Assembly: GCA_024398845.1 (NCBI GenBank)
Contig: JAKSIM010000023.1
Span: 1 to 43,796 of the forward strand
Direction of reading: 5' to 3'
DNA length: 43,796 nt
DNA from: Fibrobacter sp.
GTDB taxonomy: Bacteria; Fibrobacterota; Fibrobacteria; Fibrobacterales; Fibrobacteraceae
Shown: one piece after another, positions 14,375 to 22,928 of the stretch
Layout: each line of letters begins with the position of its first letter
Position numbering within the stretch: position 1 is the first letter of the stretch
Made by a program: the position numbers and the translations under genes
Notes under the pieces: model-generated
The model's database searches: none
What the model was told of the DNA's origin: nothing
Seen by the model: only the letters and a program-made list of their open reading frames with translations

Positions 14375-16009
14375 TTATTTCACGATCAGCATCGAATCGT
14401 CCCAGGCTTCGTGCTTTTCGAAGCCCATGAGGTTCGCTGTGGTTGCGGCGAGGTTCGAGAGACCCCAGTCGCCTTCCTTGAGGGCAAGCTTGCCACCGGA
14501 AACATTGTCGTACAAGATGCACGGAACCTTGTTAAGCGTGTGGCTGGTCTTTGCCTTGAAGCTGCCGTCCTTGTTCACCTTCGGCATGCCGGTCTTCTTG
14601 TCGATTTCGTACATTTCGTCGGCGTTACCGTGGTCGGCGGTAATGATTGCAACACCGCCCATGGCGTCAATCACCGGGAGGAGTCGAGCAAGGCCGATAT
14701 CCACAGCTTCGATAGCCATGGTAGCTGCACGGAAGGAGCCTGTATGGCCCACCATGTCGCCGTTCGGGTAGTTGCAGCGGAGCGTCTGGTACTTGCCGCT
14801 CTTCAAAGCTTCAATCATGGCGTCGGTCACTTCGGCGGCCTTCATCCACGGGCGCTGTTCGAACGGGACTACGTCAGACGGAATCTCGAGGTAGGTTTCG
14901 CCGTCAAACTTGCTGGAACGGTTACCATTCCAGAAGTAGGTCACGTGGCCGTACTTTTGCGTTTCGGAGCAGGCAAACTGCTTGATGCTGGATTCGGCGA
15001 ACCATTCGCCGGAGGTTTCCTTGATGGCCGGAGGCGGCACGAGGAAGCGGTTCGGGAGCTTGAGGTCGCCGTCGTACTGCAGCATGCCGGCGTAGCAAAC
15101 CTTGGGGAAGCGCTTGCGGTCGAATTCGGTGAAGTTTTCTTCTTCGAAGGCGCGGCTGATTTCGATGGCGCGGTCGCCACGGAAGTTAAAGAATACCACG
15201 GAGTCACCGTCATTGATGGTGCCCACAGGCTGACCGTTGGCGGCAATCACGAACGGCGGCAAATCCTGGTCAATGGCCTTGGTTTCGCCACGGAGAGTTT
15301 CGATGGCCTGGGTGGCGCTTTCGAACATGCGGCCTTCGCCCAAAACGTGAGTCTTCCAGCCGAGTTCCACCATCTTCCAGTTGGCGTTGTAGCGGTCCAT
15401 GGTAATCTGCATACGGCCACCGCCGCTAGCAATGCAAACGTCGAATTCCGGGCTGCGGAGTTCGTCGAGGAACTTTTCGAACGGGCCGACGTAATCGAGG
15501 GCGGAAGTTTCAGGAACGTCACGGCCGTCCAAGAGAATATGGACGCGGACCTTCTTGATGTTTTCCTTCTTGGCTTCGGCGACCATGGCCTTCAAGTGGC
15601 TAATGTTGCTGTGGACGTTACCATCGCTGAAAAGGCCGATGAAGTGAAGAACTGTGTTCTTTTCGCGGACGTTGGCCGAAATTTCCTTCCAAGCGTCGCG
15701 GCCAAAGATGTCTCCAGAGACGATGGCGTCTTGCACGAGGGCTGCACCCTGGTTGTACACCTGGCCCGCACCGATGGCGTTGTGGCCCACTTCGGAGTTG
15801 CCCATGTCTTCGTTGGTCGGCATACCCACGGCGCGGCCGTGAGCCTTCAAAAGCACGTTAGAGTAGTTCTTGAAAAGGCGGTCGAGAGTCGGAGTGCGGG
15901 CGGCCTTGATGGCGTTGCCTTCGACGTTATCGGTGATGCCAAAACCATCCATCACGATGGTTACGACCGGGCCCTTGATGCCCGAGAAATTGGAAAGCTT
16001 TTTGAGCAT
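14375..16009 (-). CDS. gpmI: 2,3-bisphosphoglycerate-independent phosphoglycerate mutase
   Basis: 544 aa, within the usual range of the iPGM family. Evidence: VTIVMDGFGI with the metal-binding Asp, PTNEDMGNSEVGHNAIGAG with the phospho-acceptor Ser, DGRDVP, and the C-terminal metal site ITADHGNADEM followed by KTSHTLNKVPCILYD. It interconverts 3- and 2-phosphoglycerate in glycolysis in the cytosol. The ATG at 16009 has GGAG about 8 nt upstream. It stands between two terminators and so is likely transcribed alone. The 3' flank is unusual: a second copy of its last eleven codons lies about 200 bp further on. Confidence 0.97.
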   Translation of the reverse strand: MLKKLSNFSGIKGPVVTIVMDGFGITDNVEGNAIKAARTPTLDRLFKNYSNVLLKAHGRAVGMPTNEDMGNSEVGHNAIGAGQVYNQGAALVQDAIVSGDIFGRDAWKEISANVREKNTVLHFIGLFSDGNVHSNISHLKAMVAEAKKENIKKVRVHILLDGRDVPETSALDYVGPFEKFLDELRSPEFDVCIASGGGRMQITMDRYNANWKMVELGWKTHVLGEGRMFESATQAIETLRGETKAIDQDLPPFVIAANGQPVGTINDGDSVVFFNFRGDRAIEISRAFEEENFTEFDRKRFPKVCYAGMLQYDGDLKLPNRFLVPPPAIKETSGEWFAESSIKQFACSETQKYGHVTYFWNGNRSSKFDGETYLEIPSDVVPFEQRPWMKAAEVTDAMIEALKSGKYQTLRCNYPNGDMVGHTGSFRAATMAIEAVDIGLARLLPVIDAMGGVAIITADHGNADEMYEIDKKTGMPKVNKDGSFKAKTSHTLNKVPCILYDNVSGGKLALKEGDWGLSNLAATTANLMGFEKHEAWDDSMLIVK

Positions 16010-16050
16010 TTTTAACTCCGTTGAAAAATTTACGGGTTAAAGATAGCAAA

Positions 16051-16078
16051 ACAAAAAAGCCCCCGAAAGGGGGCTTCT
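16051..16078 (-). terminator. Terminator of the lipoprotein gene
   Basis: AAGCCCCC-GAAA-GGGGGCTT (stem 16057-16064/16069-16076) followed on the minus strand by six T. Confidence 0.9.
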
Positions 16079-16102
16079 TAGAAGTTCGGGCTTAAAGCCT
16101 TA

Positions 16103-17137
16103 TTACTTGGCCTTCCAAACGCGAATTGTAAGGTCGCTTTCGCCGTTGTTGGCCGGCATGTTCGACAAGGCTACGAAGGCGAAGAATCCGGCACCGGTGG
16201 CTTCGTTAAATGCCGGGGTCTTGACGACGTAGATGTTGTCGCAGCTTTGGTCGTAATCATCAATGCTCGTTCCCGTGATAGCGACGTACTTGAAGTCGTT
16301 CATGGTTGTTGGGCGACCAAGGTGATCTTCCGGAAGCCAACCGCTACCCCAGTCATCGTCGTACGGCGGGAAGTCGCCATTAGAAATCGGAGCGAAAGTG
16401 GAGCCGTTACCGCTGGTGACCTTGATGGTGCCATCCTTAGAGGTGAAGATGATGTCTGCTGTTGCGCTGGCGGTAGCAACGCCGGCGGTGAGGTCGATTG
16501 CCTTGTTGCTTGCGGTAGAAACCTGAACGTCGAATGTGACCATTTCGACTCCTGCGGCTACAGGGGCTGCAGAAGAAGAGGATTCCGGAGCCTTGCAGTA
16601 AACGTCCGGACGGGTAAAGGAAATCTTTGCGGTCTTCGGGAAGTCCTTCTTGCCGTCAGTTGCCGTTGCGGTAATGTCCATGTGGAAAGCTCCGCACTGG
16701 CCCGCAAAAGCCTCGTTGTCTAAAGCTACGGAAACTACAATTTCGGCCATGTTCAACACGCGCTGTGTGGGGAATTGGGGCATGCCCACGGTGACTACAG
16801 GAACGGCCGTAACGGTGTTGGTTCCGTCATTGATGACCTGGAAAGTCAGGCTCTTGAACTGAATGCTGTCGGGAACGCTGGTTGCGGTCGTGTCTGTATA
16901 AACGAGAGAGAACGAACCGACTGCATAAATTTCTTCACCGACGGTCTTGGCCGAGAATTCCGACATAGAAATGATGTCGTACTGGGTGTCTTCGGGAGGT
17001 ACGTACGGATCACCCGAAGCGGAAGAACCCGGAGTGGGGCTTGGAGGAGGAGAAGAACTTGAATCACCACCGCAAGCAATAAGACTCATTGATGAAACTA
17101 AAATGGCTGAGCCAAGGAGAATTTTTTTGAAATTCAT
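16103..17137 (-). CDS. Lipoprotein of unknown function with Ser-rich linkers
   Basis: 344 aa. A type II signal peptide has lipobox LIAC with the lipidated C22, followed by GGDSSSSPPPSPTPGSSAS, a disordered tether typical of Fibrobacter surface lipoproteins. Two beta-rich domains follow, about 50-180 and 195-344, separated by a second linker PESSSSAAP near 186-194. Cysteines near 143, 184 and 302 could form disulphides. I recognise no catalytic motif or named domain. It is probably anchored in the outer membrane. AGAGAGG before the ATG supports the start. The 127 bp between recD2 and this gene carry two TGACGTT direct repeats (17230-17236, 17245-17251) that might be regulatory. Confidence 0.85.
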   Translation of the reverse strand: MNFKKILLGSAILVSSMSLIACGGDSSSSPPPSPTPGSSASGDPYVPPEDTQYDIISMSEFSAKTVGEEIYAVGSFSLVYTDTTATSVPDSIQFKSLTFQVINDGTNTVTAVPVVTVGMPQFPTQRVLNMAEIVVSVALDNEAFAGQCGAFHMDITATATDGKKDFPKTAKISFTRPDVYCKAPESSSSAAPVAAGVEMVTFDVQVSTASNKAIDLTAGVATASATADIIFTSKDGTIKVTSGNGSTFAPISNGDFPPYDDDWGSGWLPEDHLGRPTTMNDFKYVAITGTSIDDYDQSCDNIYVVKTPAFNEATGAGFFAFVALSNMPANNGESDLTIRVWKAK

Positions 17138-17264
17138 GTGTTTACCTCTCTAATCTTTTAACCTTGAAAATACACTAAAAATGGCAAAAATGCAAATAGT
17201 AAAATTCCTTTTTACGACTAAATTACGGATGACGTTAAAGTATGTGACGTTTGTTACAGATTTT

Positions 17265-19406
17265 TTACACAAGACGTTCTGTGAGCCTTGTAAACCTTCT
17301 GTTTCCGCGAATATTGCGCACCGCTTGGGAGAACGCTCCGGGGGCGGAGAGCACCCAAACGTGCCCCTTGGCGCGGGTGATGGCAGTGTAGATAAGGTTT
17401 CTCTGAAGCATCATGTAGTGGCTCGAATCGAGAATTACGATGACGGCCGGGTATTCGCTGCCCTGGCTCTTGTGAATGGTACTTGCGTAAGCGAGGCTCA
17501 GTTGCTCAATGGCGTCGGACTCGTATTCGACGGTCTTGTCGTCATAAAATACGGTGATTTTTTCGGAGTCCTTGGCCACTTTAAAAATGATGCCCACGTC
17601 GCCGTTAAAGACGTTCTTCTCGTAGTTGTTCTTGATTTGCATTACGCGGTCGCCGTCGCTCCAGGCGGAACCCATGAGCTTGTGGCGGGGCTTGTCTGGA
17701 TTCATGAGGTCTTGGAGGAACGTGTTGAGTTCAAAGACGCCGAGGGGCCCCTTGCGCATGGGGGTTAAAATTTGCAATTCCGTTTTGGGGTCGATGTCGA
17801 TTTTGCTCTTGATGCCTTTTTCGATGAGTTCGCGGATGATTTGTTTTGCCTCTTCGGGTTCCTCGAACGGTATAAAATGGAAGTTCGGGCCTTCGATGGG
17901 CGAGGGCATAATGCCCTGATTGATTTTCGCGGATTTATCGGCGATGTCGTTTCCTCCGGCCTGGCGGAAAATGTGCTGCAGGCGCGTGGTCGGAATTTGC
18001 GGGCAGCGGATAAGGTCGTTCAGTACGTTCCCGGGGCCAACGCTTGGGAGCTGGTCTGCGTCGCCCACAAGTACGATGCGCGTGCGGTAAGGGGTTGCTG
18101 CAAAAAGGGCGGCGGCGAGCCAGGTGTCGACCATACTGAATTCATCGATGATGAGCAGATCGCAGGGAAGCTGGTTGTCGGCGTTGCGGCTGAATTTGCC
18201 TGTACCGGGATCTATTTCGAGAAGGCGGTGGAGGGTGCGGGCAGGGAGTCCGCAGAGGTCGCTCATGCGCTTGGCGGCGCGACCCGTGGGGGCGGCGAGA
18301 AATACGCCTTCGTCCATCTTTTGCGCCAGGTGGAGAATTCCCTTGAGAATCGTCGTCTTGCCGGTACCCGGGCCTCCGGTGATGATGGAAATCTTGTAGG
18401 CGAGCGCCATTTGGATGGCCTTTCGCTGCACCGGGTCAAAGGCGAACTTGTGTTCGCGTTCCCAGTCAATGAGGTCGCGTTCAAAACCTTCGGTTGGAAG
18501 CTTGTTACTTTGTAAGCGATATTTGATGTTCTCGGCGATTTCTTGCTCGGCGCGGAAGAGGGCGGGCGTAAAGCAATCGTCTCCCACGCGCTTGATACGG
18601 CCTTGGCTAGAGAGCAGCTCGAATTGGTCCAAAAGGCAGTTGATGGCGTCGTCATCTTCGGGCGGGAGGCGCAAATTGCGGATGGTTTTTTCGAGCAGTG
18701 CGTTTTTGGGAAGGTAAACGTGACCCTCGTTGAAACTGGCGGCTTGCAGGGCGTACAAGAGGGCTGCTTGCAGACGGAGCGGGCTATCTTTGGGAATGCC
18801 GAGCTTCATTGCGATTTCGTCGGCTAATAGGAACCCGATGCCCCAGACTTCTTCGCAGAGCATATAAGGATTCTCGTTGATTTTTGCGATGGTCGCTTCG
18901 CCGTATTGCGTCCAGAGGCGTTTGGCCACACTCCCGGTAATGCCGTGACTGTACAAAAACAGAAGGGTCTCGCGACTGCGGCGATTCTCTTGCCAGCGGG
19001 CGAGGAATGTTTCCACCTTCTTGGCGGTGACGCCCTTGATTTTTGCCTTGCGGAATAGGTCCGGATGGTTGTCGAGAATGTCGGCGGTATCTTCGCCAAA
19101 AATCTTCACGATGTTTTCGGCTGTCTTGACTCCGATTCCCGGGAAGAGCCCGCTCGAAAGGTATTCTACGATGTTCGTGTTATCGGCGGGGGCGACTTCG
19201 AAAGATGTACAGTTGAACTGCTTGCCGTATTTTGGGTGCCGCCCCCATTCGCCTTCCATCTTGAGTTTTTCACCCGTCTGTAAATCGGGAAAAGTCCCCG
19301 TCACGACGACAGGGGACTTAACTCCATCCACGGTCACGCGGAAAACGGAAAATCCATTTTGCGGACTATGGAAGGTGACACTCTTGATGATGCCTTCCAG
19401 CTGCAT
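17265..19406 (-). CDS. recD2: RecD2-type ATP-dependent DNA helicase
   Basis: 713 aa, matching stand-alone RecD2 helicases that work without RecBC. The N-terminal OB-like and helix-hairpin-helix region (about 1-200, including GLFPGIGVKTAENIVKIFG) precedes the SF1B motor. Walker A is GGPGTGKTT, Walker B LLIIDEFSM, motif III VLVGDADQLPSVGPG, and motif VI lies around YASTIHKSQGSEYPAV and NLIYTAITRAK. It unwinds DNA 5'-3' and is tied to repair and recombination. The start lies 9 bp after the cstA stop without a good SD, so it is probably translated as the last gene of the run. No terminator is evident in the 127 bp after it. Confidence 0.93.
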   Translation of the reverse strand: MQLEGIIKSVTFHSPQNGFSVFRVTVDGVKSPVVVTGTFPDLQTGEKLKMEGEWGRHPKYGKQFNCTSFEVAPADNTNIVEYLSSGLFPGIGVKTAENIVKIFGEDTADILDNHPDLFRKAKIKGVTAKKVETFLARWQENRRSRETLLFLYSHGITGSVAKRLWTQYGEATIAKINENPYMLCEEVWGIGFLLADEIAMKLGIPKDSPLRLQAALLYALQAASFNEGHVYLPKNALLEKTIRNLRLPPEDDDAINCLLDQFELLSSQGRIKRVGDDCFTPALFRAEQEIAENIKYRLQSNKLPTEGFERDLIDWEREHKFAFDPVQRKAIQMALAYKISIITGGPGTGKTTILKGILHLAQKMDEGVFLAAPTGRAAKRMSDLCGLPARTLHRLLEIDPGTGKFSRNADNQLPCDLLIIDEFSMVDTWLAAALFAATPYRTRIVLVGDADQLPSVGPGNVLNDLIRCPQIPTTRLQHIFRQAGGNDIADKSAKINQGIMPSPIEGPNFHFIPFEEPEEAKQIIRELIEKGIKSKIDIDPKTELQILTPMRKGPLGVFELNTFLQDLMNPDKPRHKLMGSAWSDGDRVMQIKNNYEKNVFNGDVGIIFKVAKDSEKITVFYDDKTVEYESDAIEQLSLAYASTIHKSQGSEYPAVIVILDSSHYMMLQRNLIYTAITRAKGHVWVLSAPGAFSQAVRNIRGNRRFTRLTERLV

Positions 19407-19415
19407 TAGCGTTCG

Positions 19416-20951
19416 TTACTTGGCGAGAGGAATCTTGTTCTTGTTGAGGTTTTCGTCCCAGTGGTCCGCATCGTAATGAGACATTTCGGAGAGAATCTTG
19501 CCGCGAGTGCAAAGCAAAAATCCGAGAATCGCTGCATCATGGAGTGCAATGACGAGTGCCGTCTTGTAATCGAGACCAGAGCCGAGAGGGGCGCCCTTCA
19601 TGTTCTCGGGGCTTACCCACAAGATGTAATCGAAGCAGATGAACGACATGAACATGCACGGGATGAGCGCAATCCAGAAGTTCTTCTTTTTACTGCGGAG
19701 ATAGACTGTGGCGACACTGAGGCTGCACACGGCCATCAGCTGGTTACTCCAGCTAAAGTAATTCCACAGAATATTGAATCCTTCCGGATTCAGGTTGCTC
19801 CAGAAGATGATGACGGCGCAGATAGCAAACATCGGTATCGTGAGAGCCAGGCGCTTTTTGGGGTCTTTCTGGTCAATGCCGAAAAGTTCTGCAATCGTGA
19901 GGCGGAGGCTGCGAAGGCTCGTGTCACCGCTGGTCACGGCAAGGATAATCACGCCGATAACCACAAGTACAGAAATCGGGGCAAAAGGAATCACGGTTGA
20001 AACGAGAATGCTCAAGACCTTCACACCGCTTGCGCCCGTGATGAGGTCCGGTTGCATGTGGTAAATGAACATGCCGCCGGCGGCCCAAATCATTCCAATC
20101 AGGCCTTCGATAATCATCATGCCGTAGAATGTCTGGCGTCCGGTCTTTTCGGTCACTTCGGTGCGGGCCACGAGCGGGCTTTGCGTGCTGTGGAAGCCGC
20201 TGATGATGCCGCAGGCGATGGTCACAAAGAGCATCGGGATAATCGGCTGGTGGGCCGGATGCTGCGTGAAGTTCGAACCAAAGTCTTTCAGGTTGATATT
20301 GTCAAGAACGTTCAGCTGCGGGGCGATGCCAATGAGAATCGCAACAGAGGCGAGAATCAAGAGAGCTCCGAATACCGGGTAGATTCGTCCGATAATCTTG
20401 TCAATCGGGAAAAAGGTGCTTGCAAAATAATAAGCGAAAATCACGCCGACTGCAATCCAGAAGAGCGTTGGGGAAACCGCAGAACCTGCGATAATCGGGG
20501 TGTTGACAAGTGCAGCGGGAGTATTGGTGAATACGGCGCCTACGAGAATCAAAGCGATGGAGATGAGTGTCATCACGATTTTGGCCGGTCCCTTCCCAAG
20601 GAACTTTCGGGAAAGCGCGGGGACGTTATAGCCGTTGTTGCGCATGCTGATCATGCCCGAGAAGTAGTCGTGCACGGCGCCGCCCAGCACGTTTCCCAGC
20701 GGGAGAATAATGAATACGATGGCACCGAACTTGATGCCGAGAATCACGCCAATCACGGGGCCGATACCCGCAATGTTCAAAAGCTGGATGAGCATGTTTT
20801 TCCAATGCTTCATCGGGACACGGTCAACTCCGTCTGGGTTTGCAAGAGCCGGAGTCTTGCGGTCATCAGGGCCGAAGACTTTCTCGACGAACTTTCCGTA
20901 GGTGAAGTATCCTCCCACGAGGATAGCAATACCAATTAAGAATGTAATCAT
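19416..20951 (-). CDS. cstA: CstA-family carbon starvation/peptide transporter (short form)
   Basis: 511 aa, shorter than the ~700-residue enterobacterial CstA but typical of the short CstA branch. About 14 membrane helices are visible. Conserved family stretches are AGIGPVIGVILGIKFGA, LGGAVHDYFSGMISMRNNG, FHSTQSPLVARTE and VTSGDTSLRSLR. CstA proteins import peptides or pyruvate across the inner membrane; the substrate here cannot be fixed. The ATG lies 23 bp after the upstream beta-barrel stop, with a weak GAAG. It sits in a four-gene run with two outer-membrane proteins and recD2. Confidence 0.92.
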   Translation of the reverse strand: MITFLIGIAILVGGYFTYGKFVEKVFGPDDRKTPALANPDGVDRVPMKHWKNMLIQLLNIAGIGPVIGVILGIKFGAIVFIILPLGNVLGGAVHDYFSGMISMRNNGYNVPALSRKFLGKGPAKIVMTLISIALILVGAVFTNTPAALVNTPIIAGSAVSPTLFWIAVGVIFAYYFASTFFPIDKIIGRIYPVFGALLILASVAILIGIAPQLNVLDNINLKDFGSNFTQHPAHQPIIPMLFVTIACGIISGFHSTQSPLVARTEVTEKTGRQTFYGMMIIEGLIGMIWAAGGMFIYHMQPDLITGASGVKVLSILVSTVIPFAPISVLVVIGVIILAVTSGDTSLRSLRLTIAELFGIDQKDPKKRLALTIPMFAICAVIIFWSNLNPEGFNILWNYFSWSNQLMAVCSLSVATVYLRSKKKNFWIALIPCMFMSFICFDYILWVSPENMKGAPLGSGLDYKTALVIALHDAAILGFLLCTRGKILSEMSHYDADHWDENLNKNKIPLAK

Positions 20952-20974
20952 GATAGTGCTTCGCTTGTTATGGT

Positions 20975-22165
20975 TTATTCTTCAAAGTCGTTATTGTCAG
21001 AAGATTCATCGGCACTGCTTTCGCTATTGGTGTCGTTGGAATCGCTGTCGGTGTTGTTTGCTTCGGCGTTGTCCGAGTCGTTTTCGCTAGCATCGCTTTC
21101 GTTAATTTCGTTAGCTTTGCTTTGGGATTCTTCGTCGGAATTCTGCTCTTCTTTTTTGCTTTCGATGGGCTTGTCTTCGCCAAATTGCTGCTTAAAGTAG
21201 AGAACGTTGGTGGTGAAGCTTGTTTTGCCTGCGTAGTCGAAGCCGACGACCGGGTGGAACGAGGTGCCCAACTGGAAGGCAATTTCAAGGCCGAATTTGA
21301 ATCCGTTGTTGCCCTTGACCGAGATGTTCGGGGTGAGGGCCTGACCATAGTATTGAGAGGGTGTCCTGTCTGGATTCAGGGCTTTGCAGATGAGGTTTCC
21401 TCCGGATTCCATGTTGGCGTATTGGTAACCGAGGGTCATCATGACTTCAAAGAAACTGAACGGCTTGTAGCCTAGCACGACGTCGATGGTGAATGCGGAA
21501 ATGTCCAAATCCAAGGAGCCTTTGTAGTCTTCGGGCTGGTAGCCTATGCTGCTGGTGCTGTAGCCAAACACAAGGCTCACGTCAAGTCCGCGGGCAAGAG
21601 GCGGAAGGCTCGGTTGGAATAAGTAACCAAAACTGTACTGGAGGCCAAAACCAAAGAGGCTGAACTTTTGAAGTTCGCTGATTGCAGGTAACCACATTCC
21701 GCGGAATGCGAGGCGTGCGTGGTAAAAACTTGCTGCCAGTTGCAGGTACGGGTAGGTGAAAACGCCTAGGCCGTTCAACGTCTCGCTACCGTAAACGGTG
21801 GGGTCGCCGTATATAGTTGGGTCGCCATGTGCACCGAAAATAGTGGGAACCTGGAATCCGTTTTCGTTAAAGGTCTTGTCGTCACTTCCAATGGGAATAA
21901 GGGAAATGGGGAGGCCTGCTTCAAATACAAAACTTTGCGGAACATTTGCGCTGGCGTACCAGTTGCTGTTGAGGACGTTCCCTAAGTTGTTGATGATGGG
22001 CTTGACGTAACCGGGACGGTTAAAGATAGCCGGATTCCCGCCGGCTCTGTTTTCAAATGCGGCGAGAGATTCGTAGATGGAAGCCCAACCTTCGCTATCC
22101 ATAGCGTTGACGATGGTGGTACTTCCCAGGAAAATGGCGAGAGATATTTTGGCTAACGTTTTCAT
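20975..22165 (-). CDS. Outer-membrane beta-barrel protein with acidic C-terminal tail
   Basis: 396 aa from MKTLAKIS; an earlier TTG in frame is less likely. A Sec signal peptide (to about VNA, residue 21) is followed by a domain rich in alternating aromatic/Gly strands (FGFGLQYSFGYL, VMMTLGYQYANM, GFKFGLEIAFQLG), as in outer-membrane barrels of Bacteroidota/Fibrobacterota. A repeated GDPTIYGDPTVYG segment lies near 115. The last ~60 residues are almost only Asp, Glu, Ser and Asn: a strongly acidic disordered tail that would have to lie outside the barrel, in periplasm or outside the cell. Function unknown. It starts 18 bp after the neighbouring barrel gene's stop, suggesting co-expression. 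Confidence 0.8.
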   Translation of the reverse strand: MKTLAKISLAIFLGSTTIVNAMDSEGWASIYESLAAFENRAGGNPAIFNRPGYVKPIINNLGNVLNSNWYASANVPQSFVFEAGLPISLIPIGSDDKTFNENGFQVPTIFGAHGDPTIYGDPTVYGSETLNGLGVFTYPYLQLAASFYHARLAFRGMWLPAISELQKFSLFGFGLQYSFGYLFQPSLPPLARGLDVSLVFGYSTSSIGYQPEDYKGSLDLDISAFTIDVVLGYKPFSFFEVMMTLGYQYANMESGGNLICKALNPDRTPSQYYGQALTPNISVKGNNGFKFGLEIAFQLGTSFHPVVGFDYAGKTSFTTNVLYFKQQFGEDKPIESKKEEQNSDEESQSKANEINESDASENDSDNAEANNTDSDSNDTNSESSADESSDNNDFEE

Positions 22166-22183
22166 ACGCGCCAAAAATAGTTT

Positions 22184-22849
22184 TTAGAATTGGAATTGTA
22201 AACCAAGGGACACTAAAACGTATGTCTGCCACAAATACGGATCAAGGTCGCAAGTTCCCGTCGCAGAGGAATTTACGGCTTTAAACCAGTTTTCGTAAAT
22301 TTTTATTGCAGGAACCATCGCAATGTTGTCGGTGAGGTAATAGTGAATGTTGGTGATGAGTCCTACGCCGGAGCCCATAAGGGTAGAGGCCAAAGTTCTA
22401 TCGCCGATAAATGCAGAGTGTTCCGTTTTAAGATTCGTGTATGAATAGCCGAGGCCTAGACCTATTTGGAAAAAGTCCGGCCAAAATAGGTTGTATGTGA
22501 CTTCAAAGCCCAAACGCCAAAGGGTGACGTCTTCGGATAAGGTTTCGTTGCCGATAAATTCGGAAGACGTTTTCCAGTATTGAAAATTGATGGCGAGGGA
22601 AAAATCGCGAATGTTGGCACCGATGGTAAAATCGGGGGTCGGAATCATTTCGAGAGCCGGGGTATAAATGGTTGATTTTTTCCCGGTGGAATCCGTTACG
22701 GTAATCGGCCGTTCGTTTATGTCGCCGCGTGTTGCTGTTGCACCGAAACCGGCATGGATAAAGTAACTGCGAGGCCAATAATCATCGTTATAGGCATTAG
22801 CCATGGTAAATGCGCATAACAAAACAAACAGCGTTAATAAACGTTTCAT
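22184..22849 (-). CDS. Small outer-membrane beta-barrel protein
   Basis: 221 aa. A clear Sec signal peptide (LTLFVLLCAFTMANA, cleavage near residue 19) is followed by about eight amphipathic strands with aromatic girdles (SYFIHAGFGATATRG, FSLAINFQYWKT, FFQIGLGLGYSYTNL) and a terminal strand ending in Phe (VLVSLGLQFQF), the classic barrel end signal. No specific family is recognised. AAGGAAG upstream supports the ATG. It is the first gene of the run that continues into the 396-aa barrel, cstA and recD2. The 79 bp upstream contain a hairpin CAGGTTT/AAACCTG with no T-tract. Confidence 0.82.
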   Translation of the reverse strand: MKRLLTLFVLLCAFTMANAYNDDYWPRSYFIHAGFGATATRGDINERPITVTDSTGKKSTIYTPALEMIPTPDFTIGANIRDFSLAINFQYWKTSSEFIGNETLSEDVTLWRLGFEVTYNLFWPDFFQIGLGLGYSYTNLKTEHSAFIGDRTLASTLMGSGVGLITNIHYYLTDNIAMVPAIKIYENWFKAVNSSATGTCDLDPYLWQTYVLVSLGLQFQF

Positions 22850-22888
22850 ACTCTTCCTTCACTCAACACACTTTAGTGTTCCTAACCC

Positions 22889-22910
22889 AGGTTTTCTTTT
22901 TGAAACCTGA
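22889..22910. repeat. Hairpin between nadA and the barrel gene
   Basis: CAGGTTT, 8-nt loop, AAACCTG, without a T-tract in either direction. It might be a 5' leader structure of the barrel operon or a weak terminator. Confidence 0.35.
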
Positions 22911-22928
22911 AAACAAATGTACAAAAAT

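Noticed and set aside
14411..16015. A 534-aa plus-strand open frame over gpmI
   Set aside because: Antisense shadow of a well-supported glycolytic gene; no recognisable motif.
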